Below the pieces are notes generated by a model. That model saw only the letters and a list, made by a program, of their open reading frames with translations, was not told the origin of the DNA and did not search any database. 54,583 bases of DNA from CAYWGR01 sp964458015 (GTDB taxonomy: Bacteria; Planctomycetota; Planctomycetia; Pirellulales; Thermoguttaceae): the NCBI GenBank assembly GCA_964458015.1, contig CAYWGR010000011.1, forward strand, positions 1 through 54,583. The letters run 5' to 3'. A program made the translations under genes and the position numbers. This document shows, piece after piece, positions 26,319-35,346 of the stretch (the first letter of the stretch is position 1; every line of letters starts with the position of its first letter).

Positions 26319-28661
26319 ATGATTCCCCAAAAATCCTGCCTACTGAAAGTACATGTCCTTCGCTGTTTTTCGCGAAACCGGTCTGATCGTTTTTCCCTGC
26401 GCCGCATCCTTCCATTACAGCTTTCCGCACTATTGTTTGCGATTTTTGCTCCGGCACACGGCATGGCGGCCGGTCTCGATGCGAAGCTTTGCTACCTGTT
26501 TCAGAAAGAGGCCGTTCAGCTTGATGCAACGCGGGTTCTGGGACAAGTTCCCGCGGTCGTTTCAGCGGAACTTCGGGATAAAACCGGCACGGTCTTGCGC
26601 AAGGGCGAGTTGCAATTCGCCGATGGCGAGGTTGCCGCGTCGCTTCACTGGCCAGGCAAGGGGCTTTCGCCGGGCAAATACGTTCTTGTGCTTCGGACAC
26701 CCAACGGGGCGAACATTACGGAGGAGAAGGCATGGGATTTGCCCGCACCGCCCTCATGGCTCGGCACGAAAGAGGGGGCATTCGATGATGAATGGGTTCC
26801 AGAGCCATGGACAACACTTGTGCTAGCGTCTGCTCAACCGCTGCAAATCCATTGTTGGGGCAGGCAATATACGTTCAACGCGGCGGGCTTGTTCGATTCC
26901 CTGAAAGCTCTCGATGCTGAATTGCTTTCGGGGCCCATGGTCTGGGAAGCCTCGGTGAATGGGAAGCTGGTCGCATGGAAACCGGAATTCGTAAAAATAC
27001 GCACTCAACACCGTGGCGCCATGGAATTCGACTCTTGCCAACGGTCCGAACAGCTTCAGCTTACGTGCGCTGGCCGAATTGAATTCGATGGATTCGTGAA
27101 GCTTCATTTTCGGCTAAGCGGCATGGGTTCACCGGCAACGCTCGACAACCTGGCGTTGGTTATCCCGCTTCGTTCGGAAAATGCCTCTTTGATGCACAGT
27201 CATCCCAAGGTTCCGGTATGGTATGAAAGCGGAAATTCGATCCTGGCGAAGCTGAATGCGGGATCCGTTCCCACGGCAGGCTGGCGATCCGCATTCGTTC
27301 CGCATCTCTGGATTGGTGATGAATACAAAGGTTTGCAATGGCTGTGCGAAGGCGCCGAAGGCTGGCGGCCGTCGGACGAATCCAAGGCCCTGGAGATTCT
27401 ACCGCAAGGAAAAACCACAGTGGTTCGGTTGAATGTCGTCGGTAAGCCGACTCCGTTGGACAAACCGAGAGAGTACACGTTTGCATTTCAGGCAAGTCCG
27501 GTTAAGCCGATGCCGTCGGAAAGGTACAAGTGGCACTATACCCATGCCGCGAATACGGAAACCCCACGCGACTGGTTCGACTCCGTGAAGGCCGCGGGTG
27601 TCCGGACGCTTGGAATCCATTGTTGGACGGATTGGTTGGGATACCCCCTGCCCTCGAATCCAGCCAATGCCGAGAAGTTGCGTTCGATCGTGGAGTATTG
27701 TCACAAGAACGGCATGAAGGTTTTGCCCTATCATGCGTTGCTAGCCTCGAATAAGTCGCCGGAATACTCCGCGTTCTTCCAGGAATGCAGGATTGTCGAT
27801 AAAAGTGCGTTCAATTGCCCTGGATATTGCCAAGATACCGTATTTACGGTCTGCCCTCGAAGCATTTGGGCGGATTTCGAAGTCGATAGCATTGCGAAGT
27901 TGATTCGGAATTTCAATCTAGACGGCGTCTATTCCGACAGCATCACCTGCGTCGGCGATTGCAGCAATCAGCTTCACGGATGCGGCTATGTCGGCGAAGA
28001 CGGCAAGATCCATCCCACGGTGATGATTTTCGCGGCGCGCGATATTGCGAAGCGTATCCGCCGAATTTTGGAGCTACAAGGCAAGGGGACGATGCTGGTT
28101 GGGCATACCTCTGCGTCGATTACTTTGCCGGCGCTCAGTTTTTGCGATGTTTATCTCGACATGGAACATCTTACGGGCTGCCCGAGGCCGTTTCGATTGC
28201 CGCTCGATGTGTTCCGCGCGGAATTCATGGGCCGCAATTTCGGAATCCCCGCCCAAAGCCTGAGTTACGGATGGAAAGGCACGGGCTTGACCGTGCAGGA
28301 GTGTCTCGCGATCAGTCTGCTGCACGATGTCGAAGAGCCCTGGGCCTACGACGTGATGCCGGCGATTTGGAAGGCATGGGATGCATTTGGCGTTGATAAG
28401 GCCGCGTTTCTGCCGTACTGGAAACCGTGGGGATGGCAAGCCCCGGACGGCGTTCAAGTGAGCGCTTACGCCAAGCCAACCGGTCAGAAGTTGTTGGTTG
28501 CCGTGAATCTTGGCGAGAAGGAAGTGCGAGGTGTGCTGCGGCTCCAATCGCCCATCAAAAATGCGACGGACGCACTAAGCGGTGCTGCTGTGAAAGTGGT
28601 TGATGGAGCCGTTGAAGACTTGTTTCCAGTTTGGCAGGCGAAATTGTATCGCGTGGAATAG
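26319..28661 (+). CDS. Secreted DUF6067-like glycosidase domain protein
   Basis: A 780-residue exported protein. The N-terminus has basic residues and a hydrophobic stretch (LPLQLSALLFAIFAPAHG). A beta-sandwich region (~50-400) contains HLWIGDEYKGLQWLCEGAEG, typical of the DUF6067/GH123-like N-terminal region. A barrel domain (~405-700) follows, with AGVRTLGIHCWTDWLGYP, NGMKVLPYHALLA, NLDGVYSDSITC and a final beta domain. The Asp in the DGVYSD strand is a candidate acid or nucleophile. It follows the two Tat barrel genes by 83 bases and precedes the deacetylase operon by 42. The start is not well supported by a ribosome-binding site, so the N-terminus is uncertain. Confidence 0.72.
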   Translation: MIPQKSCLLKVHVLRCFSRNRSDRFSLRRILPLQLSALLFAIFAPAHGMAAGLDAKLCYLFQKEAVQLDATRVLGQVPAVVSAELRDKTGTVLRKGELQFADGEVAASLHWPGKGLSPGKYVLVLRTPNGANITEEKAWDLPAPPSWLGTKEGAFDDEWVPEPWTTLVLASAQPLQIHCWGRQYTFNAAGLFDSLKALDAELLSGPMVWEASVNGKLVAWKPEFVKIRTQHRGAMEFDSCQRSEQLQLTCAGRIEFDGFVKLHFRLSGMGSPATLDNLALVIPLRSENASLMHSHPKVPVWYESGNSILAKLNAGSVPTAGWRSAFVPHLWIGDEYKGLQWLCEGAEGWRPSDESKALEILPQGKTTVVRLNVVGKPTPLDKPREYTFAFQASPVKPMPSERYKWHYTHAANTETPRDWFDSVKAAGVRTLGIHCWTDWLGYPLPSNPANAEKLRSIVEYCHKNGMKVLPYHALLASNKSPEYSAFFQECRIVDKSAFNCPGYCQDTVFTVCPRSIWADFEVDSIAKLIRNFNLDGVYSDSITCVGDCSNQLHGCGYVGEDGKIHPTVMIFAARDIAKRIRRILELQGKGTMLVGHTSASITLPALSFCDVYLDMEHLTGCPRPFRLPLDVFRAEFMGRNFGIPAQSLSYGWKGTGLTVQECLAISLLHDVEEPWAYDVMPAIWKAWDAFGVDKAAFLPYWKPWGWQAPDGVQVSAYAKPTGQKLLVAVNLGEKEVRGVLRLQSPIKNATDALSGAAVKVVDGAVEDLFPVWQAKLYRVE

Positions 28662-28703
28662 GATTCCACGTATTTTTATGAGTTTTAACAAGGATAAAAG
28701 AGA

Positions 28704-29105
28704 ATGTTGAATCAAAACGATGTGAAGCAACTCCGAGGCGGAGCGTGTGTTTGGTATTTCCCCGACGGCTATTTGCCCGAGAAAAAAGGCCCTGGCCCGA
28801 TGGAGGCCCACGAGGCGCTCATGCTGTTGAATACAAGTTCCACGCCGGTGGATGTTCTTTTGGATTTTTACTTCGAGAATAAGCCGCCAGTGAAGGAAAT
28901 TCCTTTCCATGTGCCTGCCGAGCGAATTCGCTGCTTGCGGTTGGATCATCCGCAGGACATCGGCGGTCTGGAAATTCCGCCGCTTACGCAGTATTCGATT
29001 CGCGTTCGTTCGACGGCGCCGATCGTGGCGCAGTTTGGGCGGCTCGATACGACACAAACCAACATGGCTTACTATAACGCACCTGGATTTTTTGAGTCAT
29101 TATGA
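28704..29105 (+). CDS. ASRT-fold protein (sensory rhodopsin transducer family)
   Basis: A 133-residue cytoplasmic protein matching the Anabaena sensory rhodopsin transducer family (PF07100). It shows the GACVWYFPDGYLP opening, ALMLLNTSSTPVDVLLDFYF, the VPAERIRCLRLD strand and a TAPIVAQFGRLDTTQTNMAY end. The family forms a beta-sandwich thought to bind small molecules, probably sugars. No rhodopsin gene is near. Here it is the first gene of an operon of deacetylases, an isomerase-like protein and a symporter, so a role as a sugar-ligand binder or anomer-handling protein is plausible but unproven. Its stop overlaps the next start (ATGA). Confidence 0.85.
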   Translation: MLNQNDVKQLRGGACVWYFPDGYLPEKKGPGPMEAHEALMLLNTSSTPVDVLLDFYFENKPPVKEIPFHVPAERIRCLRLDHPQDIGGLEIPPLTQYSIRVRSTAPIVAQFGRLDTTQTNMAYYNAPGFFESL

Positions 29106-29791
29106 AAAATGTTCTTGTTTTAGCGGGACACGGCGACGATTCGGTGATTGCCATCGGCGGAACGCTGCGGGCGCTGGTCAACCAAGGTTGCCGCGTGTCG
29201 GTGGTCTGTTTCGGCAACGGCGACGAGGCGTTCGGCAAGCTGGAAGATCGCGACGGCATCGTCGCGCAATTCATGGCCCAATCCGTCGCGGCCTATCAAG
29301 TGCTCGGCATCGAGGATTTCCAATGTCTGAATCGCCCTGATTTCGATATCCGCGAGGGTCGCGAGACCTATCGCGACTGCATCGAAGCGATTCGCCGGGT
29401 TCAGCCGGAGGTGATTTTTTCGCATTATTGGCTCGAGTATTTTCAGCATCGCGCCATGGCCCGGCTTGCTTGCGACTCGTGGTGGCAAGCCGGCTGGCCT
29501 TGCAGTGCTGACCTGGGACAGCCTTGGAGCGCCAAGCGGCTTTATCACTTCGAGGTGCTCCACACCATGCCCGAACCGACGCATCTCGTCGATATCACCG
29601 ACACGTTCGAAGCGAAATTAGCAGCCTGCCGAGAGTTTAAGGCCTCTCAAGAACTGCTCGGCGAGTTGCTGAATCAAGTGGAGGCGCGAGCGCGTTTTCA
29701 CGGCAGCAAGATTGGCGTGAGATACGCCGAGGCTCTTTCCCGTTCGTTTTTTATTCCCGAAGCGATAACCGATGTTGCGAAAGGCATCTGA
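29102..29791 (+). CDS. PIG-L family deacetylase
   Basis: A 229-residue LmbE/PIG-L-type zinc deacetylase, which removes acyl groups from N-acyl amino sugars and related compounds. The usual AHPDDE motif appears as AGHGDDS (~8-14). It keeps the His and both Asp residues that form the metal site and general base, but has Ser instead of Glu. The later metal-ligand histidine is in YFQHRAMARLAC (~115). The C-terminal helix region FEAKLAACREFKASQ is family-typical. It overlaps the ASRT-fold gene by four bases (ATGA), so translation is coupled, and the NodB-like gene follows after three bases. It is probably cytoplasmic. Confidence 0.88.
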   Translation: MKNVLVLAGHGDDSVIAIGGTLRALVNQGCRVSVVCFGNGDEAFGKLEDRDGIVAQFMAQSVAAYQVLGIEDFQCLNRPDFDIREGRETYRDCIEAIRRVQPEVIFSHYWLEYFQHRAMARLACDSWWQAGWPCSADLGQPWSAKRLYHFEVLHTMPEPTHLVDITDTFEAKLAACREFKASQELLGELLNQVEARARFHGSKIGVRYAEALSRSFFIPEAITDVAKGI

Positions 29792-29794
29792 ATA

Positions 29795-30691
29795 ATGGAA
29801 GACGTAGTCTATTGTTTCACCGTTGATGATGTAGCGATGGAAGGCTACTCCTCCGAGGCGCACATGAACAATCTTTTGGATTTTTTCGCCGAGGAGGATG
29901 TGAAGGCGACTTTTTTTGTCGTGCCGCGGTTCAACGGCAAACCGTTGCAGCAGGGCGGCGAGTATTCGCAAGTCTTTGCCGATGCCCAAGCGGCCGGCCA
30001 TGTGTTGGCCCAGCACGGATTGGACCACGACCGATTTCAGACGGGAATTCCGCCCAAGATGGTGTTGGATCTGCCACACGAAGGGCCTGCCCGGATGCAT
30101 CTGGCCCGCCATCGCAAGGAAATCGAACAAGCCTTGACGGTCGAGAAGTTGCGGGAATGCCTGCGCGAAGGCCGGACGATTTTGGAAAACGCCGTGGGGA
30201 ACGCCGTAGAAGGTTTTCGCGCGCCTTGCCTATCGACGTGCGACAATCTTTTCAAAGCATTGGTGGAAGAGCAGTATGCGTTTGATAGTTCGCAGTGCTT
30301 TCAAAAGGGCGCCTGGGATCTCATCAACGACAAGGAAAATCCTGTCATTTGTCCGATTACTCGTTCCTTGTTCGATTCCTACCAGACGCCTGGACGGATG
30401 AAGACATTCCCTTTGAGTGCGGAATACACATGGTATCTGACTCGCGGCAAGTACGATGCTTTCCTGCAATTGGCCAAGCACGATTTCGATGCTTGTGTGC
30501 GCGAGGGAATTCCCTTTGTGCCAGTGTGCCACGTTTCGCCCGTGCAAGAAGGCGAAGGCGATTGCGGATTCGATCTGCATCACGAACTGCTTGCCTATGC
30601 CCGCGAAACAGCGGCACGCATGGGAAAGCGTTTCGTCAGTACCACATTGGCCGAGGCAGGACGCACGTGGGATCAGCGCCGTGCCGGATAG
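29795..30691 (+). CDS. NodB-like polysaccharide deacetylase family protein
   Basis: A 298-residue NodB-homology protein. The metal/catalytic TVDD motif is at residues ~9-12, the His pair occurs in AQHGLDHDRF (~69-78), and VEGFRAPCLST matches the RxP motif (~130). The C-terminal strand PFVPVCHVSPV supplies the last histidine. It has no signal peptide, so it probably acts on a soluble intracellular substrate. Together with the adjacent PIG-L gene it gives two unrelated deacetylases in one operon, pointing to a substrate with more than one acyl group or to an N-acyl sugar. It starts three bases after the PIG-L stop. Confidence 0.85.
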   Translation: MEDVVYCFTVDDVAMEGYSSEAHMNNLLDFFAEEDVKATFFVVPRFNGKPLQQGGEYSQVFADAQAAGHVLAQHGLDHDRFQTGIPPKMVLDLPHEGPARMHLARHRKEIEQALTVEKLRECLREGRTILENAVGNAVEGFRAPCLSTCDNLFKALVEEQYAFDSSQCFQKGAWDLINDKENPVICPITRSLFDSYQTPGRMKTFPLSAEYTWYLTRGKYDAFLQLAKHDFDACVREGIPFVPVCHVSPVQEGEGDCGFDLHHELLAYARETAARMGKRFVSTTLAEAGRTWDQRRAG

Positions 30692-30701
30692 TTTATTGAT
30701 G

Positions 30702-30790
30702 CTCAGGTAAATAATGTCGGGTAATTCGTGGCCGGAAACTCCTGTTTACCGGCCTCCCGTTGGTTGGCCTCCCGACATTGCTTTTCTGAG
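30702..30790 (+). repeat. Long hairpin element A (shared core with element B)
   Basis: The outer stem pairs 30702-30721 with 30771-30790: 18 of 20 positions pair, counting two G-T pairs. An inner hairpin at 30730-30754 has GGCCGG/CCGGCC arms. The core at 30746-30770 (TTACCGGCCT...CCGTTGGT...) matches 39462-39486 at 23 of 25 bases. It lies between the NodB-like and isomerase-like genes of one operon, where it could protect an mRNA end or attenuate transcription. The right arm contains a short TTTT. Confidence 0.7.
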
Positions 30791-30825
30791 ACCCAATAGG
30801 AATGAACAACCCCAGGAAAACAACA

Positions 30826-32295
30826 ATGAATCAGAATGTCACGTCTTTTGACGCAGTCGAACAAGGCGTTTTCGGCGATATCCTCACTCGTTCCGCGCGG
30901 AAAAATGGAAAGATCCGCGTCGGCATGATCGGGTGCGGCTACTTCGAGTATTGGCGGATGTATCCCGCCCTTCGCGAAAAGGCCGAGTCGGCCTTGTGCA
31001 TCATTCACGATCGGCTTGCCCGGGATTGGGACGTCGTTTATCCCGGCATGATCGACACGCTCGATGCCGCCGAAGCTGCGGGCCAGGCCTTGGCGGCGGC
31101 CGGCGTGGATGTCGTGATCGTGGCCGAGGGAACCTATCTGCCCGATTTCATGGTGCTTTGTGCGTTGGAGCATGTTCCGAACGCTCACGTGATTCTTTTC
31201 GATTCACAATCGGGCGAAAACCTCGCAGGCGACGATGTCTATGAGAATACGTTGCGGAACAGCGCCTTGATCGGAATTGCCCAGCTATCGGGCACGTTTC
31301 GCAAAAGCAACCGGCCGTTCCAGGTCGTGGTCGGCGAAATTTCGGAGGAAAGCTGTTACCGTCAGCTTGCAGGTAAGATCCGCGGCTATGCCATCGCCAA
31401 GCAATTGCGGTCGTATAACATCGGTCTGGTCGGCCATGTATTTCGCGGCATGTACGATCTCGAATTCGACCGCGGCTCGGTGCGAGGATGTCTTGGCCCC
31501 GAGGTCATCACCATCCAGGCGGATCATCTCGTGGATATTTGGCGTGAAATATCCGAGGCCGAGGTCAGCGCGGTTGCCGAGGAGTATGCTCGGCGATTTT
31601 CTATGCGGATTATTACCGCCGACGACTTGAAGCGATCCGTCCGGCTGGGGTTGGCGATGCGCCAGCTCATCGACCGCTATCGGCTCGACGCCTTATGCTT
31701 CCTGGGCCAACATTATCTCGAAAAGATGACCCGTGCGCCGGCCCGGCTGGGCGCTTCGATGCTGCTGGAACGGGATCGCATCATGGCCGCCTGCGAAGGC
31801 GATGTCGGCGGATTGATCGCCATGCAGATTCTTTATCAACTGACCGGCAATGCACCCGTCCAGATGGAATGGGGCCAGTTCGACGCGAAAAACAACGCTT
31901 TGTTCTTAATCGGGCATGGCATCGCCAGTCCCGACGTAGCTGTTCATCCGCAACAAGTTACATTGACGCGAGCCCCGGAAGAATGGGGCTTCGAGGGGCA
32001 CGGTGTCAACTGGGAAATGATCTTGCGTCCGGGGCCCGTGACCATGGCTCATTTTCTCGCAACGCCCGACGGCTGGCGAATGCTGATATCCCGGGGAGAA
32101 TCGCTGGATCATCCCTGTTTGCCGTGCGATGAAATCCACGCACTCGTCCGCGTGAACATGCCGGTGCGCGAGTATCTCAAGACGTTGCTCGAACACGGCA
32201 CGGCCCATCATGTTATCGTGGCGCACGGCGACGCCATTGATGACTTGGAAACGGCGGCCGACGCAATGTGTGTCCGAAAATTAGTCCTTCGATAA
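30826..32295 (+). CDS. L-fucose/L-arabinose isomerase-like protein
   Basis: A 489-residue protein with the multidomain fold of FucI/AraA-type ketol isomerases. It has an N-terminal Rossmann-like part (IRVGMIGCGYFEYWRMYPAL), a VDVVIVAEGTYLPDFMVL strand, a central KQLRSYNIGLVGHVFRGMYD segment and a C-terminal beta part with FLIGHGIASPD. Such enzymes convert aldoses to ketoses in the cytoplasm. The catalytic Glu/Asp positions cannot be confirmed without alignment. The start at 30826 has AGGA eight bases upstream and is preferred over the ATG at 30802. It is immediately adjacent to the SSS symporter gene, which suggests they act on the same compound. Confidence 0.75.
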   Translation: MNQNVTSFDAVEQGVFGDILTRSARKNGKIRVGMIGCGYFEYWRMYPALREKAESALCIIHDRLARDWDVVYPGMIDTLDAAEAAGQALAAAGVDVVIVAEGTYLPDFMVLCALEHVPNAHVILFDSQSGENLAGDDVYENTLRNSALIGIAQLSGTFRKSNRPFQVVVGEISEESCYRQLAGKIRGYAIAKQLRSYNIGLVGHVFRGMYDLEFDRGSVRGCLGPEVITIQADHLVDIWREISEAEVSAVAEEYARRFSMRIITADDLKRSVRLGLAMRQLIDRYRLDALCFLGQHYLEKMTRAPARLGASMLLERDRIMAACEGDVGGLIAMQILYQLTGNAPVQMEWGQFDAKNNALFLIGHGIASPDVAVHPQQVTLTRAPEEWGFEGHGVNWEMILRPGPVTMAHFLATPDGWRMLISRGESLDHPCLPCDEIHALVRVNMPVREYLKTLLEHGTAHHVIVAHGDAIDDLETAADAMCVRKLVLR

Positions 32296-34062
32296 ATGAA
32301 CAACGCCATGACCGTGACAACGCATTGGATCGATTATGCAGTGATGGCGGCCTATGTGGCAATCCTGGCGGCTATCGGCGCGTACTTTGCGAAACGAGCC
32401 GGAAAAACGCAGGAAAGCTTTTTTACGGCCGGCCGGTCGTTGCCTTGGTATATTATCGCCGTGACGAGCGCCGTGGCCGTGATGGGCGGCCTGCCGATCA
32501 GCCTTTGCGTCTATTACACGCATGGCATTTCGACTCGCTGGATCGTCGATACGCAATTCATGGTGTTTGTGCCGGTGGTGGCCGTTTTTTTGACGCCGCT
32601 TTGGCATCGCCTCAATCTGCGGTCAACGCCCGAGTTTTTTCACCATCGTTACGGTCCCGACAGTAGCGCGTGCCGAACTTTTCGCGCCGTTTACGGATTG
32701 TTCATGGCCTTCGGCTGGGGCGCCATGCTGATGGGTTACATCCTGGGCTATACGTGCCAGTCGATCGCGGAACCGGTTTTCGGCATTCCTCCGTGGATGC
32801 TCGTCATCGTGCTTTGCTCGATTGTGGTGCTCTATTCGGCATTCAGCGGTTTTCATGGCGTGGCCTATGCGGGCGTCGTCCAGTTTGCGATCTACACCGT
32901 GGCATTTTTGGTCAGCGTGCCCATCGCCATCAGCGCCGCCGGCGGCTGGGACCGCATGTATGCATCGGTTGCCGTGGCGAATCCGAATTTTTTGGATCCG
33001 TTTCCCGGCACCAAGGGCATCAGTTGGTCGATGTGGTCGATCCTGCTCTTGCAGAGCTTGTTCTTGGGCGTGCATCCGAATTATGGCGAAGGATTCATCG
33101 CACAGCGTTTTCTGGCCGCAAAAAGCCCTGCCCACGCCAAGATCGGCTTGATTGTCAGCTGCGTGATTAGCGCGCTGTGCATTCTGCTTCCAACGGGACT
33201 TCTAGCAACCAGCCTTGTTGCCATTCATCCGAATTTGACGGAGGAAGCCGCCAAGGGAAATTATGCCAGGCTATTGTCGATGTTGCCCCCCGGCGTCGTG
33301 GGGCTTTTGATGACAGGCGAATTGGCGGTCGTCCTGGGCGGCGTGGCCAGTTTGATGAACTGGGGCGCTTCGATTGTCACCAACGATGTCTATCGCCTGC
33401 ACCTTGTTCGCCGTGGATCGGAAAAGCATTATGTTCGGATGGGCATTTTTTTCGGGTTTCTGATGCTGACGAGCGGGGCTGTTATCGGCAGTTTGCTGGT
33501 CGATGAATTCTTCAGTTGGTTCGTTTTCATCAATACGGCAACGATGACCTTTCTTCTGCCGATCGGCTTTTTGCGCTATTTTTGGTGGCGATTCAACATT
33601 TGGGGTGAAATCGTCGGGATCGCCGTCGGCATTCCGTTCTGCATCCTGGTTTGGTTCGTTCTGGGCGGAAGTCAATGGCCGTTCTGGCAAGTATTCGGCA
33701 CATTGTTCGGATGCGGAGCCATCGTAATTACATTGACGACGCTCCTAACCCGACCAACCGAACACGAAGTTTTGCGAACTTTTTATCAAAATTGCAGGCC
33801 TGCCGGTTTTTGGGGGCCAATTAAGAATTCCTTGGCTGCGGACCAAGATGCCGACTGCTCGGGAACGGTTGACCGAAAATCGTTCGTAGAGTTTTCGGTT
33901 ACGATTGCCGCTTTGGCCTGCATGTTTCTTGCAATGAACAGCTTTTTGGGCCATCAGATCTTTCTGGCCGCGATAGCTACCGCCGGCTTTTTGGTGTTTG
34001 GCGGGATTGTCGTGGCCATGTCCATTCGATCCTTGGCCGAAGATGAAAACATGGAACAATAG
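32296..34062 (+). CDS. Sodium/solute symporter (SSS family)
   Basis: A 588-residue inner-membrane protein with about 13 hydrophobic segments and the SSS layout. The N-terminal helix is followed by KTQESFFTAGRSLPWY, then SAVAVMGGLPISLC and a central region with NPNFLDPFPGTKGISWSMW. The SSS-type stretch ALLLMTGELAVVLGGVASLMNWG-like segment lies at ~335-360, and the tail is charged. These transporters couple Na+ to uptake of sugars, sugar acids or amino acids. The ATG follows the isomerase-like stop directly. Its likely cargo is the sugar released by the exported enzymes upstream in the island. Confidence 0.9.
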   Translation: MNNAMTVTTHWIDYAVMAAYVAILAAIGAYFAKRAGKTQESFFTAGRSLPWYIIAVTSAVAVMGGLPISLCVYYTHGISTRWIVDTQFMVFVPVVAVFLTPLWHRLNLRSTPEFFHHRYGPDSSACRTFRAVYGLFMAFGWGAMLMGYILGYTCQSIAEPVFGIPPWMLVIVLCSIVVLYSAFSGFHGVAYAGVVQFAIYTVAFLVSVPIAISAAGGWDRMYASVAVANPNFLDPFPGTKGISWSMWSILLLQSLFLGVHPNYGEGFIAQRFLAAKSPAHAKIGLIVSCVISALCILLPTGLLATSLVAIHPNLTEEAAKGNYARLLSMLPPGVVGLLMTGELAVVLGGVASLMNWGASIVTNDVYRLHLVRRGSEKHYVRMGIFFGFLMLTSGAVIGSLLVDEFFSWFVFINTATMTFLLPIGFLRYFWWRFNIWGEIVGIAVGIPFCILVWFVLGGSQWPFWQVFGTLFGCGAIVITLTTLLTRPTEHEVLRTFYQNCRPAGFWGPIKNSLAADQDADCSGTVDRKSFVEFSVTIAALACMFLAMNSFLGHQIFLAAIATAGFLVFGGIVVAMSIRSLAEDENMEQ

Positions 34063-34074
34063 GAAATTTTTATC

Positions 34075-35301
34075 ATGACTGCTATTGCACGTGAAGAGTT
34101 TATAGACCGCATCCGTCGCATCCAGGAGAAGATGGAAGCTGAACGATTGGACGCCGTCATGGTGTACGGCGACGAATATCGAAAAGAACAGTTGCGCTAC
34201 GTCTGCAACTTCTGGCCGATTTTCGAACGAGGCGCCTGTTTCATTCCGCGGCGAGGTTTGCCCATTCTGGCCGGCGCGCCGGAGGGCGAGAAATTCGCGC
34301 GGGAAATGTCGGTTTGGGAGGATGTGCGGAACATCAAGGAATTCGCCTGTGTTTCCGTTCCCGAGGAAATTGATTATCCTTTGGCCCAATTTTCATCGTT
34401 GCACGAAGTTCTCCGCGAAACGCTCGGGGGCGGGAAACGGCTGGGATTGGTCGGACGGTGGGATATGTCCGAGCCGATTTGTCAGAGGGTTCGCAATGCG
34501 ATAGAAGGTTTGGAAATCGTCGAGGCCGATCACATTCTTCGCGAGCTGCGGCTGACGAAATCGGCGGCCGAGATCGCTTGTCTGCGCAAGGCAGGGCAAA
34601 TCGCTTGCATTGGCTACGAGCGACTTATTGCCGCGGCCATACCGGGCAATACGGAACTGTTCGTCGCGGGAGCCGGCGAAGGAGCGGCACGTCAGGCGGG
34701 AGCTGAAACCATAACTTTCATGGTCTTCGGCTCCGGTCCTCGTACCGCGACGATTATCGGCCGGCCCACGGAACGGGTCCTCCAAGATGGCGATATGATC
34801 ATGGCCGCAATGGCCGTGCAGTATCAAGGCTACGTTGCAACTGTGGAATATCCTTTTGTGGCCGGCAAGCCGAGTGCGGATCAAAAGTGGTTTCTCGGCG
34901 CGCTGTTCGAAGCGGCCAACGTGCAACAGAATTATCTGCGAGAAGGAATCCCGATGGGTGAAATGGTACGCGCGGTCAAGGCGGTTTTCAAGAAACATTC
35001 GCTGGAACAGTACGACGTCTATCCTCCGATGCACGGCATCGGTCTGGCCGAGGCCGAGTCGCCCTATCCCGACGAGAATGCCACATCGCTGTTCCGCAGC
35101 GGAATGTGCGTGAACTCGGATATCAGTCTGTTTGGCCACCCCTGCGGATCGAACCGGATCGAAGAGGGATTTGTCGTAGGCACCGCTGGCCCAGAGTCGC
35201 TGACGCCCTACATTCGCAAATTATGCGAAATGCAGATCATCAGCAGCGACGAGCTAGCAGGACTTTCCGAATCTTCGGTAGCGAAATGCAAATGTGCATG
35301 A
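34075..35301 (+). CDS. Creatinase-like M24-fold protein lacking metal ligands
   Basis: A 408-residue pita-bread protein with an N-terminal creatinase/prolidase domain (~1-150) and a C-terminal M24 domain. The His helix is present (MHGIGLAEAES, ~320) and so is the last glutamate (RIEEGFVVG). The paired aspartates of the metal site are missing: MAAMAVQYQGYVATVEY stands where D-x-G...SD is usual, and NSDISLF replaces the first Glu segment. It is therefore more likely a metal-free creatinase-type hydrolase or a binding protein than an aminopeptidase. It follows the symporter by 12 bases, with AGGAAA upstream of the ATG. Confidence 0.82.
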   Translation: MTAIAREEFIDRIRRIQEKMEAERLDAVMVYGDEYRKEQLRYVCNFWPIFERGACFIPRRGLPILAGAPEGEKFAREMSVWEDVRNIKEFACVSVPEEIDYPLAQFSSLHEVLRETLGGGKRLGLVGRWDMSEPICQRVRNAIEGLEIVEADHILRELRLTKSAAEIACLRKAGQIACIGYERLIAAAIPGNTELFVAGAGEGAARQAGAETITFMVFGSGPRTATIIGRPTERVLQDGDMIMAAMAVQYQGYVATVEYPFVAGKPSADQKWFLGALFEAANVQQNYLREGIPMGEMVRAVKAVFKKHSLEQYDVYPPMHGIGLAEAESPYPDENATSLFRSGMCVNSDISLFGHPCGSNRIEEGFVVGTAGPESLTPYIRKLCEMQIISSDELAGLSESSVAKCKCA

Positions 35302-35346
35302 TTACAATAAACGGCCGTCCGTTTCAATCATGCAGTTGTTACGGCC

